A stretch of 64,000 nt of DNA from Suillus spraguei. Lineage: Eukaryota; Basidiomycota; Agaricomycetes; Boletales; Suillaceae. Below, in pieces: positions 47,597 to 59,200 of this stretch. Location of the stretch: assembly GCA_016800925.1 (NCBI GenBank), contig JABCPU010000064.1, positions 1 to 64,000 of the forward strand. Reading direction: 5' to 3'. The stretch's first letter is position 1. Each line of letters begins with the position of its first letter. The notes beneath the pieces were generated by a model. That model was not told the origin of the DNA, searched no databases, and saw only the letters and a list, made by a program, of their open reading frames with translations. The position numbers and the translations under genes are program-made.

Positions 47597-49055
47597 CTAT
47601 CCGATGTAATATGGTTCTGGCTGGTTCGAGTATATGTCCAAACCATCATAGAAGGTTCCTGCATTCGTCGTTAACCCTTCCTGGTAGGCGAGACCCAACT
47701 GCGGGTTCAACAACTCGTCAGTAGCCATACCCTGCTGTGGGTAGCCAGTAGCTGATGATGGCCCTTCTAACTGAAAATTATGGGGTGGCGGTTGGGGGTG
47801 CATTGGTCTGGAGGGGGCTGGTGTAGTATGACGCTTCAGGGATGCTAATGGCAAGGTCATTTCTTCCAATGATTGAGGCAGGTATATCTCCGTCTGTGAA
47901 GCTGGCTCGCTGCGCATTTTCATCATTGCCCGGCTACAACACATGAGAATGAGAATCGCACTTAAAGTGCACGATACAATTACTCACAGGCCCTTCAGAT
48001 GGATTTCCAGAAGTTGTGCCTTGAACTCTTTTCCGTAGATGGGGGAATCGTAAGCCAGCTCCATCTTCTTCTGAATCTCACGCTGGTTGCCGGCGAAGGG
48101 GTTTGCGTTGAAGCGTATGACCTCCTTGGTCCCTGAGGGTCGTCCTTCGACCTTGCGATCAATACCACATTTTATCTAAAAACCATGTAAATTAGTGAAG
48201 GAATACTAAACAACATATCACTAACTGCGGCGGCCGCTATCGCTAGTCCAGGTATAGGTGTTGTGGTGATCTGCTGCCTAAGGGTGTCATCCCAAAGCGG
48301 CGACTTTGGGTCGCAGTAGAAGTGGTTGATGTAGGTGTCGACCACAGCGGGGTTCACAAACATCAGAACGGTGGCCGTCTTAGCATCTTCATTGATCTTG
48401 ACGTCATGCAAAAAGTAGTCAAACAGATTTGAGGAGTCGTACAGCTCAACCCTGCGCCTTTCCATGAAAGTTTGTTGGTCTTCCTTAGACATGGCCGTCG
48501 TCGGCTCAATGCCATAGTCTTTGATATACGTTTCTCCCCTTGCGGCCAGTGTTCCCCGGTTTTGCGTGAGGACATCCACAACGAACTTGAGGATCTCATC
48601 CGTCACTGCAATATCTGGTTGTCGCAGAAATCAGTGGAGTATGATGCCGAACTTAATGAGCACCTACCACTGCCAAATTTGTCGTTTGCTTCATTGACAA
48701 ATGTTCTCGCACAATTTTTGAGGTCTTCCTTCTCTGTGCTTGTGGTTTGGGGCAACCAACCCTCCAAAAGCATTTTCAGTACCATTTTTTTGCGCGCCCA
48801 CAAGAGGGTGGTGCGATCTTGCAAGGACAATTTTTTGAAATTTAATTTTGGAAGGGGAGGGTCATTATTATCTGAAGTCTCATAGATGAAGCTGTCGATG
48901 TCATCCTGTGACATCATGCTACTTGAAGGACGCGAAGAGGTATGTGGTGCGACCGGGTTCCGCGAATATGGATGAACGCGATGCGCGGATCGATCCTGAG
49001 ATGTTGCAAGTCGCCCGGTTATGTGCGACGCATCTGTTACTGTCTCTAAAGCCAT
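47597..49055 (-). CDS. DUF6532-like protein, apparently intact (four exons)
   Basis: The start is Met at 49,055 (MALETVTDASHITGR). Exon 1 ends at 48,668. Exon 2 runs 48,605 to about 48,225. An intron with a GTTAGT donor follows, then exon 3 (IKCGIDRKVEGRPSGTKEVI) to about 47,994. After a GTGAGT intron, exon 4 (RAMMKMRSEPASQTEIYLPQ) ends at 47,597. All joins are in phase, giving about 385 residues. The middle (TPIPGLAIAAAAIKCGID, preceded by VNPAVVDTYINHFY) fits the DUF6532 pattern from memory. The C-terminus is a Pro/Gln/Gly-rich tail. Function is unknown. Confidence 0.65.
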
Positions 49056-49749
49056 GAAGATATTTTCGGTGAAAGATGGTAAGGCAAGTGGTTAGTTGAT
49101 GGTCGCCATGATAATAATTCTACACCTATATATTCCACCAATTCAAGTCATGCAGCAGTGACCTGACCTGCCCTCATCTAGCCTGGACTACAGGTCAGTT
49201 CGCTACGAGTGCTACCACTCATGTGCCCATACGTCATGTTAACTGTACTAGATTCGACCAGCGATTTTTTTTAATCTCCGCACTAGAATCTGAGCTGGCT
49301 GGAACTGCCAACAATCAAAATCAGCTCAATTGTCATATGGGGTTTACTGACCCATCAGAACTTCTCCAGTTCTATCCGCAAGGAGTCCACTTCGAGTCCG
49401 GCGGTGAGAATCACCATCCCTTCCTGACTCAACACGCTCGAAGGGGCTGTCCAGGTTGGTTCTAACTATTTTTTACTGAACTTTGAGTCACTATCACTGA
49501 TCATCTTAGCAAATTCAATCTAGTATTAAGGGCGCGCGCGTACAGTTGTGTCACAATAATCTTCCATATCTCAATCACCGCACACCCACTGGGATCACAA
49601 TCGCTATTTCGCATAGAATCAAGATCATGAGGCCATTTATTAAATCACCTACATAATAACAGTTTATTTCCCCAGTTTATTTGTTGTTGGAATTGGCAAG
49701 GGAAGACAAATACAATGTTGCGCTATTGAGTCGTGATCTATTTTCCAGT
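49056..49749. other. Upstream region of the DUF6532-like gene
   Basis: No reliable gene is seen. An 80-codon plus ORF (49,223-49,465) has no recognisable motif. The first 150 bases upstream of the start at 49,055 presumably hold its promoter; no TATA box is evident. Confidence 0.35.
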
Positions 49750-50170
49750 TCATTCTGCGTGTAAATTTTTCAGAAGAAAAAGCGCATGGAGTACTATTAT
49801 ATACATAAAATATTTGAAGTCAATACAAACTGATGAAACAGCCGAGCGAGGGTTCCATGCGTCCACTTTTTTGGCCTTCCAGCATTCGCATCTTTCCCAA
49901 TCTTTCTCATTAATTTGGACACCTTCCACGAGAACAATCATCTCCGCGACGCGGAACAAGAGTCTTCTCCAGGGAACAAGTGGTTCTGGGCTCCGGGCGT
50001 GGAGAAAGGTTGACAATAATTGCAGTTTGTACCTATTGAGAATGAGATGCAACATAGCAGGGATCTCCTGTGACGCGGGCGGTGAGGTATCGAACATGTC
50101 ATCAGCGATAGTGACAAATGTAGGGAAAAGGGTGGCGATAATGCATAGCAGGGCGTCAGCTATTTGACGG
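49750..50170 (-). pseudogene. Importin-7/8 (Nmd5/Sxm1-type) gene fragment
   Basis: The minus strand reads ADALLCIIATLFPTFVTIAD, MFDTSPPASQEIPAMLHLIL, PEPLVPWRRLLFRV and ERCECWKAKK. These match, in order, a segment of the karyopherin-beta importin-7/8 family, which carries proteins into the nucleus. The family usually has WWKAKKWAY here. The reading changes abruptly after WKAKK and only about 115 residues of a ~1,000-residue protein are present. This is an isolated fragment of a conserved host gene, likely captured or left by rearrangement. Confidence 0.72.
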
Positions 50171-50264
50171 AATGTACGCGCTTATTAGAGAAATCTGAAA
50201 TATAACATGATGAAACTAACACCAACTTTACGGTGAACATCAAAGTGTGCTCTGATAGAAAAAA

Positions 50265-50350
50265 CCTCGTCATCGGCAAGTTTTGAACCCGCACAGTCCA
50301 AGATAAACAGATTTTGATCCTGTTGTGGCAACCGCCTGGCTAAGACCCAG
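50265..50350 (-). pseudogene. tRNA-Ser-derived unit 1 (degenerate)
   Basis: On the minus strand: TAGCCAGGCGGTTGCC (A-box-like), an anticodon-type stem ACAGG/TCTGT around loop ATCAAAA, a long variable arm, and GCGGGTTCAAAACTTGC (B-box, one mismatch). GAGGTTTTTT follows and ends in a T-run like a pol III terminator. Compared with unit 3 the anticodon loop has CAA instead of CGA, a CpG-type change. Confidence 0.5.
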
Positions 50351-50416
50351 TTACAATGAACTTCTAAAGAAGCCATTCATGAGTGAATGTCAAGGTGTGT
50401 TTCGATAGAAAAAACC

Positions 50417-50503
50417 TTGTCTTGAGCAGGTTTCAAACCTCCACAGTCCAAGAGAAACAGATTTTGATTCTGTTATGCCAACCACCTGACTAAGACCAGT
50501 TGT
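50417..50503 (-). pseudogene. tRNA-Ser-derived unit 2 (degenerate)
   Basis: This has the same architecture as unit 1: TAGTCAGGTGGTTGGC, ACAGA-ATCAAAA-TCTGT, a variable arm TTCTCTTGGACTG, and GGAGGTTTGAAACCTGC with a mutated B-box. It is followed by AAGGTTTTTTC. The T-run and downstream flank match unit 3. Confidence 0.5.
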
Positions 50504-50564
50504 GGTGAACTTCTAAAGAAACCATCTACGGATGAATGTCAAAGTGCGTTCTGATAGAAAAAAC

Positions 50565-50648
50565 TGTAGTTCAGCAGGTTTCGAACCTGCGTAGTCCAAG
50601 AGAAACAGATTTCGATTCTGTTGTGGTAACCACACTAGCCAGGCTAAA
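50565..50648 (-). tRNA. tRNA-Ser(CGA)-like unit 3 (best preserved)
   Basis: The minus strand has TGGCTAGTGTGGTTACCAC (A-box-like D arm). The anticodon stem ACAGA/TCTGT closes a seven-base loop ATCGAAA (anticodon CGA). A long type-II variable arm follows, then a perfect T arm, GCAGG-TTCGAAA-CCTGC, containing the consensus B-box GGTTCGAAACC. A T6 run lies a few bases after. The acceptor stem does not pair well, so this is either a tRNA-derived repeat (SINE-like) or a pseudo-tRNA rather than a working tRNA. Confidence 0.5.
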
Positions 50649-50649
50649 G

Positions 50650-52365
50650 TATTTAACTCTTCCACTTGACGACTCACAAGACTTCCTAAGTTGAAAAATT
50701 ATGGGCCCCTGATTGACAGTGCCTGAAAAGATGACATGGACAGTAAAGTTCGAGTCTGAACGTCTAGGAGACAATAGAATTGCCCCGACGAGGGACGAAG
50801 ACTGAGATGATTCTAATTCACTATCATTAGCAGCAAGTTCAATATGATTGACATTACCACTAAGTATACACGGAGTTTCTAGGAACACAGAAGGAAATGA
50901 GCAGATACTAGAAAACGAGGACAATGAAACACTGTCACCACCACCTTGAAGGCCAGACATAGAGGATTGGAGAAGGGAGTCTCATCTTCCCACAAAACGG
51001 TGGTCACGCAGCAATCCAGTTCATCCCAAACATAACATCGAGACCTCATGCGACCTTGAACTCGACATCGGTAGTGAGAGCACGGCAATGAATCACCGAG
51101 GCCATGGGGATTTCAGCGAAACGCGAACTTGGACCCAAATGGCCGAGCGAACGAGCAATCGATGAAGACGAGAGAAGAATACAATTCAAGGACCAGAGCA
51201 ACAAACGCAGGAAGACGATCGATGTCCCAGTGGTAAAACACGATATAACCCACTCCCTTATAGTAGCGGGAATAAATCTACATGACACATCAGAATGGTC
51301 GCACAGGGTGTTCGAAAACCAATGCAAGCACTTACCCTACTAGGAAGGTTCTGAGAAGTGGAAGCCTTGGAAGTAGAGCACGGTGGTCTGGCTTTCCATA
51401 GTCTCTGCTCTCTGCACACAACGGGGGCAATAAGGGTCAGTATAGATGCGGACAGAGTTTGCAAGCTGTCGTGATAATATTGATCGTCGTACATACAGGA
51501 TTGTCATGCTGTCTCAAAGCCATATGGGATGCGGCAGAAGGAGAAAAGACAGTGGGAATATACCTCACGGTCGAAATGTCTGTTAAGAATTATACCAACT
51601 GTCGATAGTAGGAATGCGCGCAAGACCAGATGTCAACACCACGGTGACCCCATTATGATTGGAAACAAAACGCAGCACAATGCAGTCATGCAGAAAAGAC
51701 GATAGCACGGAGAAATCTCGACTCATCGTTGACATAAATAACAGTGGGAATATCAGTGAAAGGTCCAATGACTTGATAACAATTAAAGGCATAGTCGAAG
51801 ACTAAGACCAACATACGCAGTGAGAAACACAACACCCACTGTCATAGCGGGAATGAAGCACTGCACAGCCTGAGTGAGTCGCATATCCTGGAGTAAGGAT
51901 AGATTCATTCGCCACTAATGTTGTGATATTAATAGTAACGCTCGCCGGTAGCTGCGGATCTACCTTAGTGTGCACGGCGCGCAGAGTCGCCGCAGACTCA
52001 TCAGGAAATTCACACATTCCTTGACGTGCTTAATCAGCTTAACTCACTTATCTCAAAACTTGTTTGCTCTCTCTCACATCATTCACCTGGCATATCTTAT
52101 ATTTTTTTGAGTGCGAAATACAATAAAACATGTATATTGATATATCTCAACATTTTTTTTCTGAATTCATTCACATTGAAATTTTGGACAAGTAGATTCA
52201 ATTTCACCAAGGCAGTTAAGTGTAAATAAGTGCGCATAAGGGCATGTTAAGGAATGTGTGAATTTCCTGATGCTGGTGTAGAACTGATTTGTGTGCCAGA
52301 TGCTATCACCGATAAAGTACATTGGTCGGACTTCAAAATAGGTTGCGGCATATCGGCAAATCGAA
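50650..52365. other. Unassigned region with short ORFs
   Basis: Minus-strand frames such as 51,583-51,792 (with PLLFMSTMSRDFSVL) and 51,802-52,017 (MCEFPDESAATLRAV) look partly protein-like but are short, and I recognise nothing. A perfect 24-base inverted repeat (51,999-52,022 and 52,249-52,272, core gtgtgaatttcctgatg) flanks an AT-rich centre. It gives the same MCEFPD start on the two strands. Confidence 0.4.
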
Positions 52366-53261
52366 CTGCGATAGAAGCAATTCCTTCTAAGTTAGTGCGA
52401 AGGAATCAAGAAAGTACTAATGAGAAAATGAAGATTCCGACTTCCAGGGTTAGTAGTGGCAAGGGTATATTGGCGGTACTAGTGGGATGTCAGTGGTACT
52501 CACGCGGTAAGAATAGCTGTAGCGGTTAGCTAGCAAGAGCAAGAACAAAAGTGACTTCTGCGAAACAAATATAGTACTACTACCCGCAGTGCGGCAGCGG
52601 TGGTGGTAGCGGTAGTTCTGTATGAGCGAGGAAGTTGAAGAAAGAGGCGGTGAATGGAGTAGCGACCCAGCGAGGTCACTGGCTACGGTCCAGTTATGAG
52701 TTGCAAAGTCAAAGGTTGTGTGGTGCTTCAAGCGGTTAAGTTACCGGCAGTTAAATCAATGAGCGGGATTCGAATGGAGAAAGGTTCAAAAGCAAATAGA
52801 TTCAACTAGTGAGCATTCTGATACTAAGTCCAAGTGAAGGGATGTAACGGGAAGTAATGGTAATGGTATGTATGTTGAGTCCTTTTAACATATTCAAGCG
52901 CATATGAGATTATTAGGTGAGTCCGGTAGCGAGAAAGAAAATAAATAAACAGGGTATTAACTAAGAGGTGCACAGTGTGCAGCGGCCCCTTGAGACGCAA
53001 GGTAAATCCTGCCATAGATTTAGTAATGGTGGAAGCGAAGTAACTACACACCAATGGATCTAGATGGATTTGGACAGGACATGAGGGCATCAGCGCGAGG
53101 ATCCGGTGAGGGTTCGCAGCAGAAGTATGGTTCCGCCCTAGCGGAGCGAAAAGGCTATATACTTGCTATAAGGGAATTCTTCAGTTGCCGCTGCAGACGG
53201 TAATGAGACGCTTGTCAAAAATGGGGGTTTGATGCTCAGCGTGACTTTGCTCGCTACAACA
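52366..53261 (-). repeat. Inverted copy of the TGTAGCGAGC LTR plus leader
   Basis: The reverse complement of this block matches 33,035-33,931 over its whole length. It starts TGTTGTAGCGAGC at 53,261 and includes the primer-binding-like TTAGTATCAGAA near 52,830. It ends at the same internal point (cttctatcgcag). The two copies lie 19 kb apart in opposite orientation. No target duplication is apparent. Confidence 0.8.
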
Positions 53262-53274
53262 GTTCAATCTGTAT

Positions 53275-54178
53275 GTGAGACCTTCACCATGCCCATGCTC
53301 CCACTGCTTGAAGAAGTATGAAATCCAGGAACTAAAGTGGGGTATCAGGGCATTGATGAAGTCCTATGAGTGTGAGCTTCAGCGACATCAAGACAATGTG
53401 TGTTAATTATTAGTATATTATTTGAACATCATTTAAAACACTGAACATTGGCAGGACGTATGGATGGGATCTGATATGGATCTCGACCAGCCCATCACTA
53501 GTAGTGGAACATATGGCTGTGTGGACACTGTTATGGCAGACGAAGAGGTTAGTAAACCTTGCCACCTTGTCAAACACCAAAAAACAACTTACTTCAAAAG
53601 CAGATCAAACACCTGTCCATTGTTTCAATGAGCAAGATCCGCAGTAAGGGTCGGTGGTACCAATATTGGTCACCAAAGAAAAGGAAATTTATTTGTGACC
53701 TGCACAAAGGCATTAACAAATATATCGATCCTCATGGTAAGGGGAAACATATGAGAACTAATCAATTACACAAGCGTGAATATATTGCACTACAAGCTGC
53801 ATTGCTGGAGGTAAATGCTGATGAGATCATGTTGCCTGAGGAGAGTTCTGATGAAGTACAAACCTATGAGATCAGAGAAAACAATGTGAGACATATCATT
53901 GGTTCTGCAATCTATATGATGACCATTGTCATAGGGGTTTCAAGAGGACTATCTCATCTCACCTGCTGTGGCACAATGAATCCTGGACAGAGTCGACTAT
54001 CTTATACCTAAAGAAGTGAAACGCAGGCTGAGGTTCCTGGGAATTGCACTATGCGCCAAGTCATTAGCTCCAGGGACCATCTATAAGACAGGTGGGTTTA
54101 CAGACCTTCCAGCACACCATTCTGACATAGAAAAGGATACCCTGTCACAATGCCAGGAAATTTTTCCGACTGATTAAA
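53275..54178 (+). CDS. Unrecognised multi-exon gene, possibly transposon-associated
   Basis: The exons read CPCSHCLKKYEIQELKWGI (~53,295), DVWMGSDMDLDQPITSSGTY (~53,457, after an intron ending GGCAG), IKHLSIVSMSKIRSKGRWYQ (~53,605) and HKREYIALQAALLEVNADEI. After a frame change comes GIALCAKSLAPGTIYKTGG, with a stop near 54,176. The CPC-x2-C motif at the start may bind zinc. The 5' end seems cut by the LTR-like block ending at 53,261. The family is unknown. Confidence 0.4.
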
Positions 54179-54310
54179 TTTGAACCCGAGAAACATATCC
54201 CCTGTACAATAGTATCTTGCAGACTTTGTTACTCCTAATGACTACTACTGTTTTTCAAAATTATACGGAGCATATCACTAACAACCCAGTTGTCCTCATA
54301 CCAATCAAGG

Positions 54311-54839
54311 TTATGATACTTTTTTTTGCCTGATAAAGATGAGTGACAAAAGGCTACCAACAAGACGAGTACCTACTTCCGCATACACAATGGTCAAACT
54401 GGCCTTTGCTTGTGAACTCCAGGACTTGTTGATTCTAAGATGTTCCCAGGCAAGATGGACTACGAATGTCTGCAGTAGAATAATGGTCAAGAGAGTCATA
54501 TGATGTGGGTGTAAGGACACACACTCAAGTTTCTTCATAGTCTGAGGAAGGCTAGCCGAGTGCCTCATGTAGATTATATCCTCCCCTCTTGATACGGGAA
54601 ACTTCTCCTTGGGGTTTCGGAATTTTTGCCAGCAGAAAAGCGGGGACAGATGACTGAACTGCCAATGGAGTGTTTTGTGAGACTTCAGGCACCGCTGAGA
54701 CTGTGCAGTCTGTATTGCAAGAAAACGACATGTGCTGTGTCAAAGGAAGAGGAGTGTAGATGCACTCAGGGGGAAAGTCGCAGTGAATTGTGAGTGGCTT
54801 GAAGTGGCAATGATACTGAAAGTAAGCGGCTTTGGGCAT
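54311..54839 (-). pseudogene. Repeat-associated protein fragment (RGGYNLHEALG motif)
   Basis: The minus frame starts MPKAAYFQYHCHFKPLTIHC at 54,839 and reaches KIPKPQGEVSRIKRGGYNLHEALG. The frame then shifts and continues with LPQTMKKLECVSLHPH and KSWSSQAKASLTIVYAEV. The P-x-G-E-x-x-R-x-x-x-GGYNL-x-x-ALG pattern followed by helices is one I recall from multicopy Agaricomycete proteins of unknown function. The frame break near 54,556 suggests decay. Confidence 0.45.
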
Positions 54840-56212
54840 AATATTTCAGATGGACTCATTGAGCAGGTGATTGAGACCTTACTTTACTGCTGCATCATAT
54901 ATTTAGAGCAGGTGCGGATGATGCCAGGATATGGATTATTCCATGTGCCAGACAACCTGCTTGTACTTACGCTTTTGGTTTGGTTTCAAAAGATGTCATA
55001 ATGACAGAACAGAACACGATATTACAATTATGAACATAAGACCTCTAATCAACAACACAACAACTTTTAAGATTAACTAATGTTAGGGAGATGAAGGTAT
55101 AACAATGCGGTAGCAAGGTGGGGACGATGGAAAAGAGAAAACCATGTGATAAGGTTTGGAGGTTTGAGTAGTGAATGCCACAATTTGACACCACCAGAGG
55201 TTCCTGAAGCGGCTGAGTGGCCCACTGTCGGATATTTCTGTGGGAGTTTCGACTGAATTTGATTCACTACTTAGTGAGTGTTACCAGCTTGTTTGATCTT
55301 GTTTTTTGCTTGAGTTGTGTAGATTGGACTTTATGCTTAATCACAGCTAATATTGATATTGAATATTATGTATATTGAATAGCATAACAGACACATTGTG
55401 ACAACGAGTGGATGTATTTATGGGTAGCTAGTACAGTAATAATGAATTGAGTGGACATCAGTCCACTCAATGCCAAACCCTATCAGATAGTGCCCCGCCA
55501 AGTGGTGCACTTAACAGGGCACTTGTATGCCCTATGCACATTTTCAGGATCATCATCAGAATTTAATGTAGGAAATATCTATGTACATATTCTTGATTTT
55601 TATTCCCTGTGCCCACCCAACATAGCCACACTCTGTCCCCCCACCCGATTTAAAACAGAGTTTCAATTTATTATGAATTGAATGTGTTATATCTATTATT
55701 TATTTATGGATCTTGTGGTCAACATAAACTAGTCATTTTCATTATTTGATGATACATTTAACAGTAAGGCAGATCCATGCCGACAAATCCAGCATTTATA
55801 TGCACACAAATTCCCCATTTGAGCATGAATCTGGGTTAAAATTAATTGTTGACATGTTCAGGCTTTGATCATACATCTGTAGGCATGCCCAATCATTTGA
55901 AATATTGATAATTTGTCCCTCAATTTGAACGGGATCTGTCACAGACTCTTATTTGGCCATGTCTCAGGTGTAATTACTTATTGGGAAACCCAGGTGTGTT
56001 TCGGGTCACAGCTAGTCACATTGTGTCACATGCCATCACACGTTAGCGGAAAGTGTGTGAGCCATTACCTATGGCGGCACCAACAGTCTACATATGTATT
56101 TGGTTCACTGTTAACGGGTGACAGTACACGCGAAGTATACGTAGCACATAATGCATAACTGGAAAATAGTACACAATGTTATACAGAGAAGTCCAGCAGG
56201 CACACCGGCCTT
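54840..56212. other. AT-rich intergenic DNA without a supported gene
   Basis: Only short ORFs without recognisable motifs are found. Segments near 55,600-55,900 are very AT-rich. I see no terminal repeats or paired LTRs here. Confidence 0.4.
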
Positions 56213-59200
56213 TTATGCTAGCTGGGTAAGAATGTCCTCATCAAGCTGACTGAGTGCAGCACCAGATGAACCGACATTGTGTTCACCAAGCTGCCTGCGC
56301 TTTCTGTTAGACTTCCCATTAATATCTACGGGAAGAAATATAAACCATCAACTGGATTCGTATCAATAGAATTAACGAAAAAAATATTAGCACTTACGTC
56401 TGTTACCACCATAAGAGTCTGTGGAAGATAAAGAGAGAGAGGCTTCACGCTTGTTCCGGGCCTCTTTAGATGACCGATGACCTTCAGTATACTTGGAATC
56501 CTTTCCTCTACGGGGAATAGGACGAGGCCGTGGAGCTGCTTTGCCCTGCTTTGCGTGAGGGACATCCTTGAGTGCTATCAGGTAATCTTCTAGTTCATCG
56601 TCTAAATAATTGAGAAGATCTGCCAGATCTCTTAGTTAGATGTTCATCTCACCTGAACCAGCAGCTGATCCTATGCCATCTAATTCAACTGGCATAACTG
56701 TATAGAAAAGCGTTAATGACTAATTGCGGAGGTAAATAGCCAATTGAACTGGTCGCGTTGACGTTTGACTGTCACAAATGCGCACCAACAACAGACTGGC
56801 GATATGAACAAAGGTATCATACTCACTGTAGTGCTCGTTATTACCGTAGCAGGTGTCGTCGCTCGCAGGGACGTGAGTGGTAGGTGATTGGGTAGGCAAA
56901 GGGCCAGGGTGGAGTTTGAGAACGGGAGTGGGGTCGATGTCTTGAACGGGAGTGGGGTCGATGTCCCGAACGGGAGTGGGGTCGATGTCCCGAACGGGAG
57001 CACCAGGCGTGATGGATGCTTGAGTGTAAGGGGGCCGAGTTAGGTTCAGATCCCCGGGAAGATTCATGCAAGCCCCACCTGGACTAGACTGTTGAGACAA
57101 TTGGCTGAATGGGGGATACTCTGGGCCAACGTGCAGGTCCGTAGTCACTGTCACCACGGCTGAATACTGCGTCGGAGACCGCAAACGATGTGTCTTACCT
57201 GGTTGATTCTCGAGGGGAGAACTAGGAGCAGGGTCGACAACCAAAACAAGAGCACTGTGTGGGGTGGGTGCTTGCGTGGAAGGGGGCCGAGTCAGACCCG
57301 TATCCCTGGTGACATCCGCACAGGTGTCATTGGTGAGTGGAGGATGTATTGGGCTGGCATGATGGAGGTCGATGGCAGCTGACACTACCGCTGAACATTA
57401 CGTAGAGGCTGGTAAACAGTATGAATGTATCGTACCTGAATGACTATCATACCCTCTGCTCCTAGCACCATTGCTACCTGATATCACATTGAGATGACTA
57501 TATCGACATGAATGACTCGCTTACCCGCTCGACATTTCTGGCGCGCTATGGCCTTGCATTCTAGTAGTACAGTTTCCTCGGGTCGAGATAGCAAAACAAA
57601 CTTCTTGTGTTTTGTGAGATGTGAGATGACTGGCTCGTCATCTACTGCTCTATATGACACATCGAGTCCCTCACTGGATGGGAAGTTACTGTCGAAGGGG
57701 AGTTTCGGAGACTGTCGTTGAATGTACGCATTTACGCTCAGCACCTGTGAGATGTGTCATTGTGACAGAATATCGTTATATGTAAATTTACTTACTTTTA
57801 TGAGCGCTTCGAGCGCTGCCTGCACTTGAGGATGAAGGGGAGGACGATCACGCGATTCCACAGCACCTGTGGTATCCTCCCAAGCAATGCGGCTGTTCTG
57901 TACAAGTTTGATGATGTTCTGAGCTTGATGAGCCTGACTGACTCGCAGAAAATCACGCTTGTGTGACCTGAGCTCAACCTCTAGGTCAAAATCTACCTGC
58001 TGTACTACCAAATCATGAATTTGGTCAGGCCACGTCAGGTTCACGTGATCTAGCGTTGGCTGTGAATCCCCTAGTATCAGCTTCGACAACTTCTTCCTTG
58101 AGGTGGGACGGGCAACTCGATACTTTTCGGTGTTGTCTTGGATCGCAAGGCGAATTGCAACTGCACCTCCCCTATCGTCATCCAGCAAGTCAACGCGGTA
58201 TGTATTGATAACCGTCTGCTCGAGGATTGCAATGCAGGCAAGAATACGCATGCGACGTGCCCGTGATCCACTTGTCGTAGCGGACCACTCATACGTATGG
58301 AAGGATATCAGGTGCTGTCCCCTGAATGCTTGGTCAACGGCGTCTGTCGAAATGCTTGACTCGCGAGACCGAGGTTGGTACAAATTATAGTGCTTCACCG
58401 ATGTTAACTTTGTCCCGCCATTCAAAATTTTTTGGGCGTCAGCTGCTTCAGCATGAAGCATGACCATGCGTGCCTGATCCATTTTCCGAAGGCGTTCCTT
58501 CCGGTGCGACGATGAATCAGTCCCTTCCCTGCTCTCGTCACGCCCCAACTCATCATCAGTATCCTTATCGCTCGACGGCGGGTTATCGTCATTTTCATCG
58601 TCGGCGTCATCTTCATCATCGCTCCTCTTCCCTTTCTTTTTACCCCTTTGCGTGTTGCATTTTCTTTCCTTTCCATCGTCTGAGATCCCAAAGAGCATCT
58701 GAAGTTCCCGCTGCTTTGTAATGCGATGGGGTACGTTGATGTTCGTCAACTGGCCTTCCATGTTAAGGAACTCTGGGAACATCTCAAATATCAACGATAT
58801 AATCTGCATAAAGGAGTAAAGCACGATGTAGTAAAAAATCATTGAACTCATACCTCGGTAACAGCATACACGCGCTGTTCAGGATCATAGTCAGAATGGC
58901 ACATGATCGCTCGAATCATGTCAGCGGAGGCTGACCCAGGTGTCCAGTCTTTTCCGTGAGCCTTCGCCATATATAGCAGTGGTGAGAACCATGCAGAAAC
59001 CTGCAGGAGTTTAAGATGGCTGTGGTATACTATCTATAGGCAGGAGATACACACCTCGAAAATGGACCTTTCGATCATATGTAAATTACGCACGAGAGTG
59101 GTGATAACGGAGCGAGACATCAACGGAAAATGGACGAAGTCGTGTACGTTGTTGCATTGGCGAAGAACAAGGCTAGCCTTGGTGGCACATCCTTCGAGCG

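Noticed and set aside
50565..50648. Functional tRNA-Ser(CGA) gene
   Set aside because: The T arm and anticodon arm are good but no seven-pair acceptor stem could be drawn, and the unit is in a tandem array with decayed sisters. It is kept as a tRNA-like unit only.
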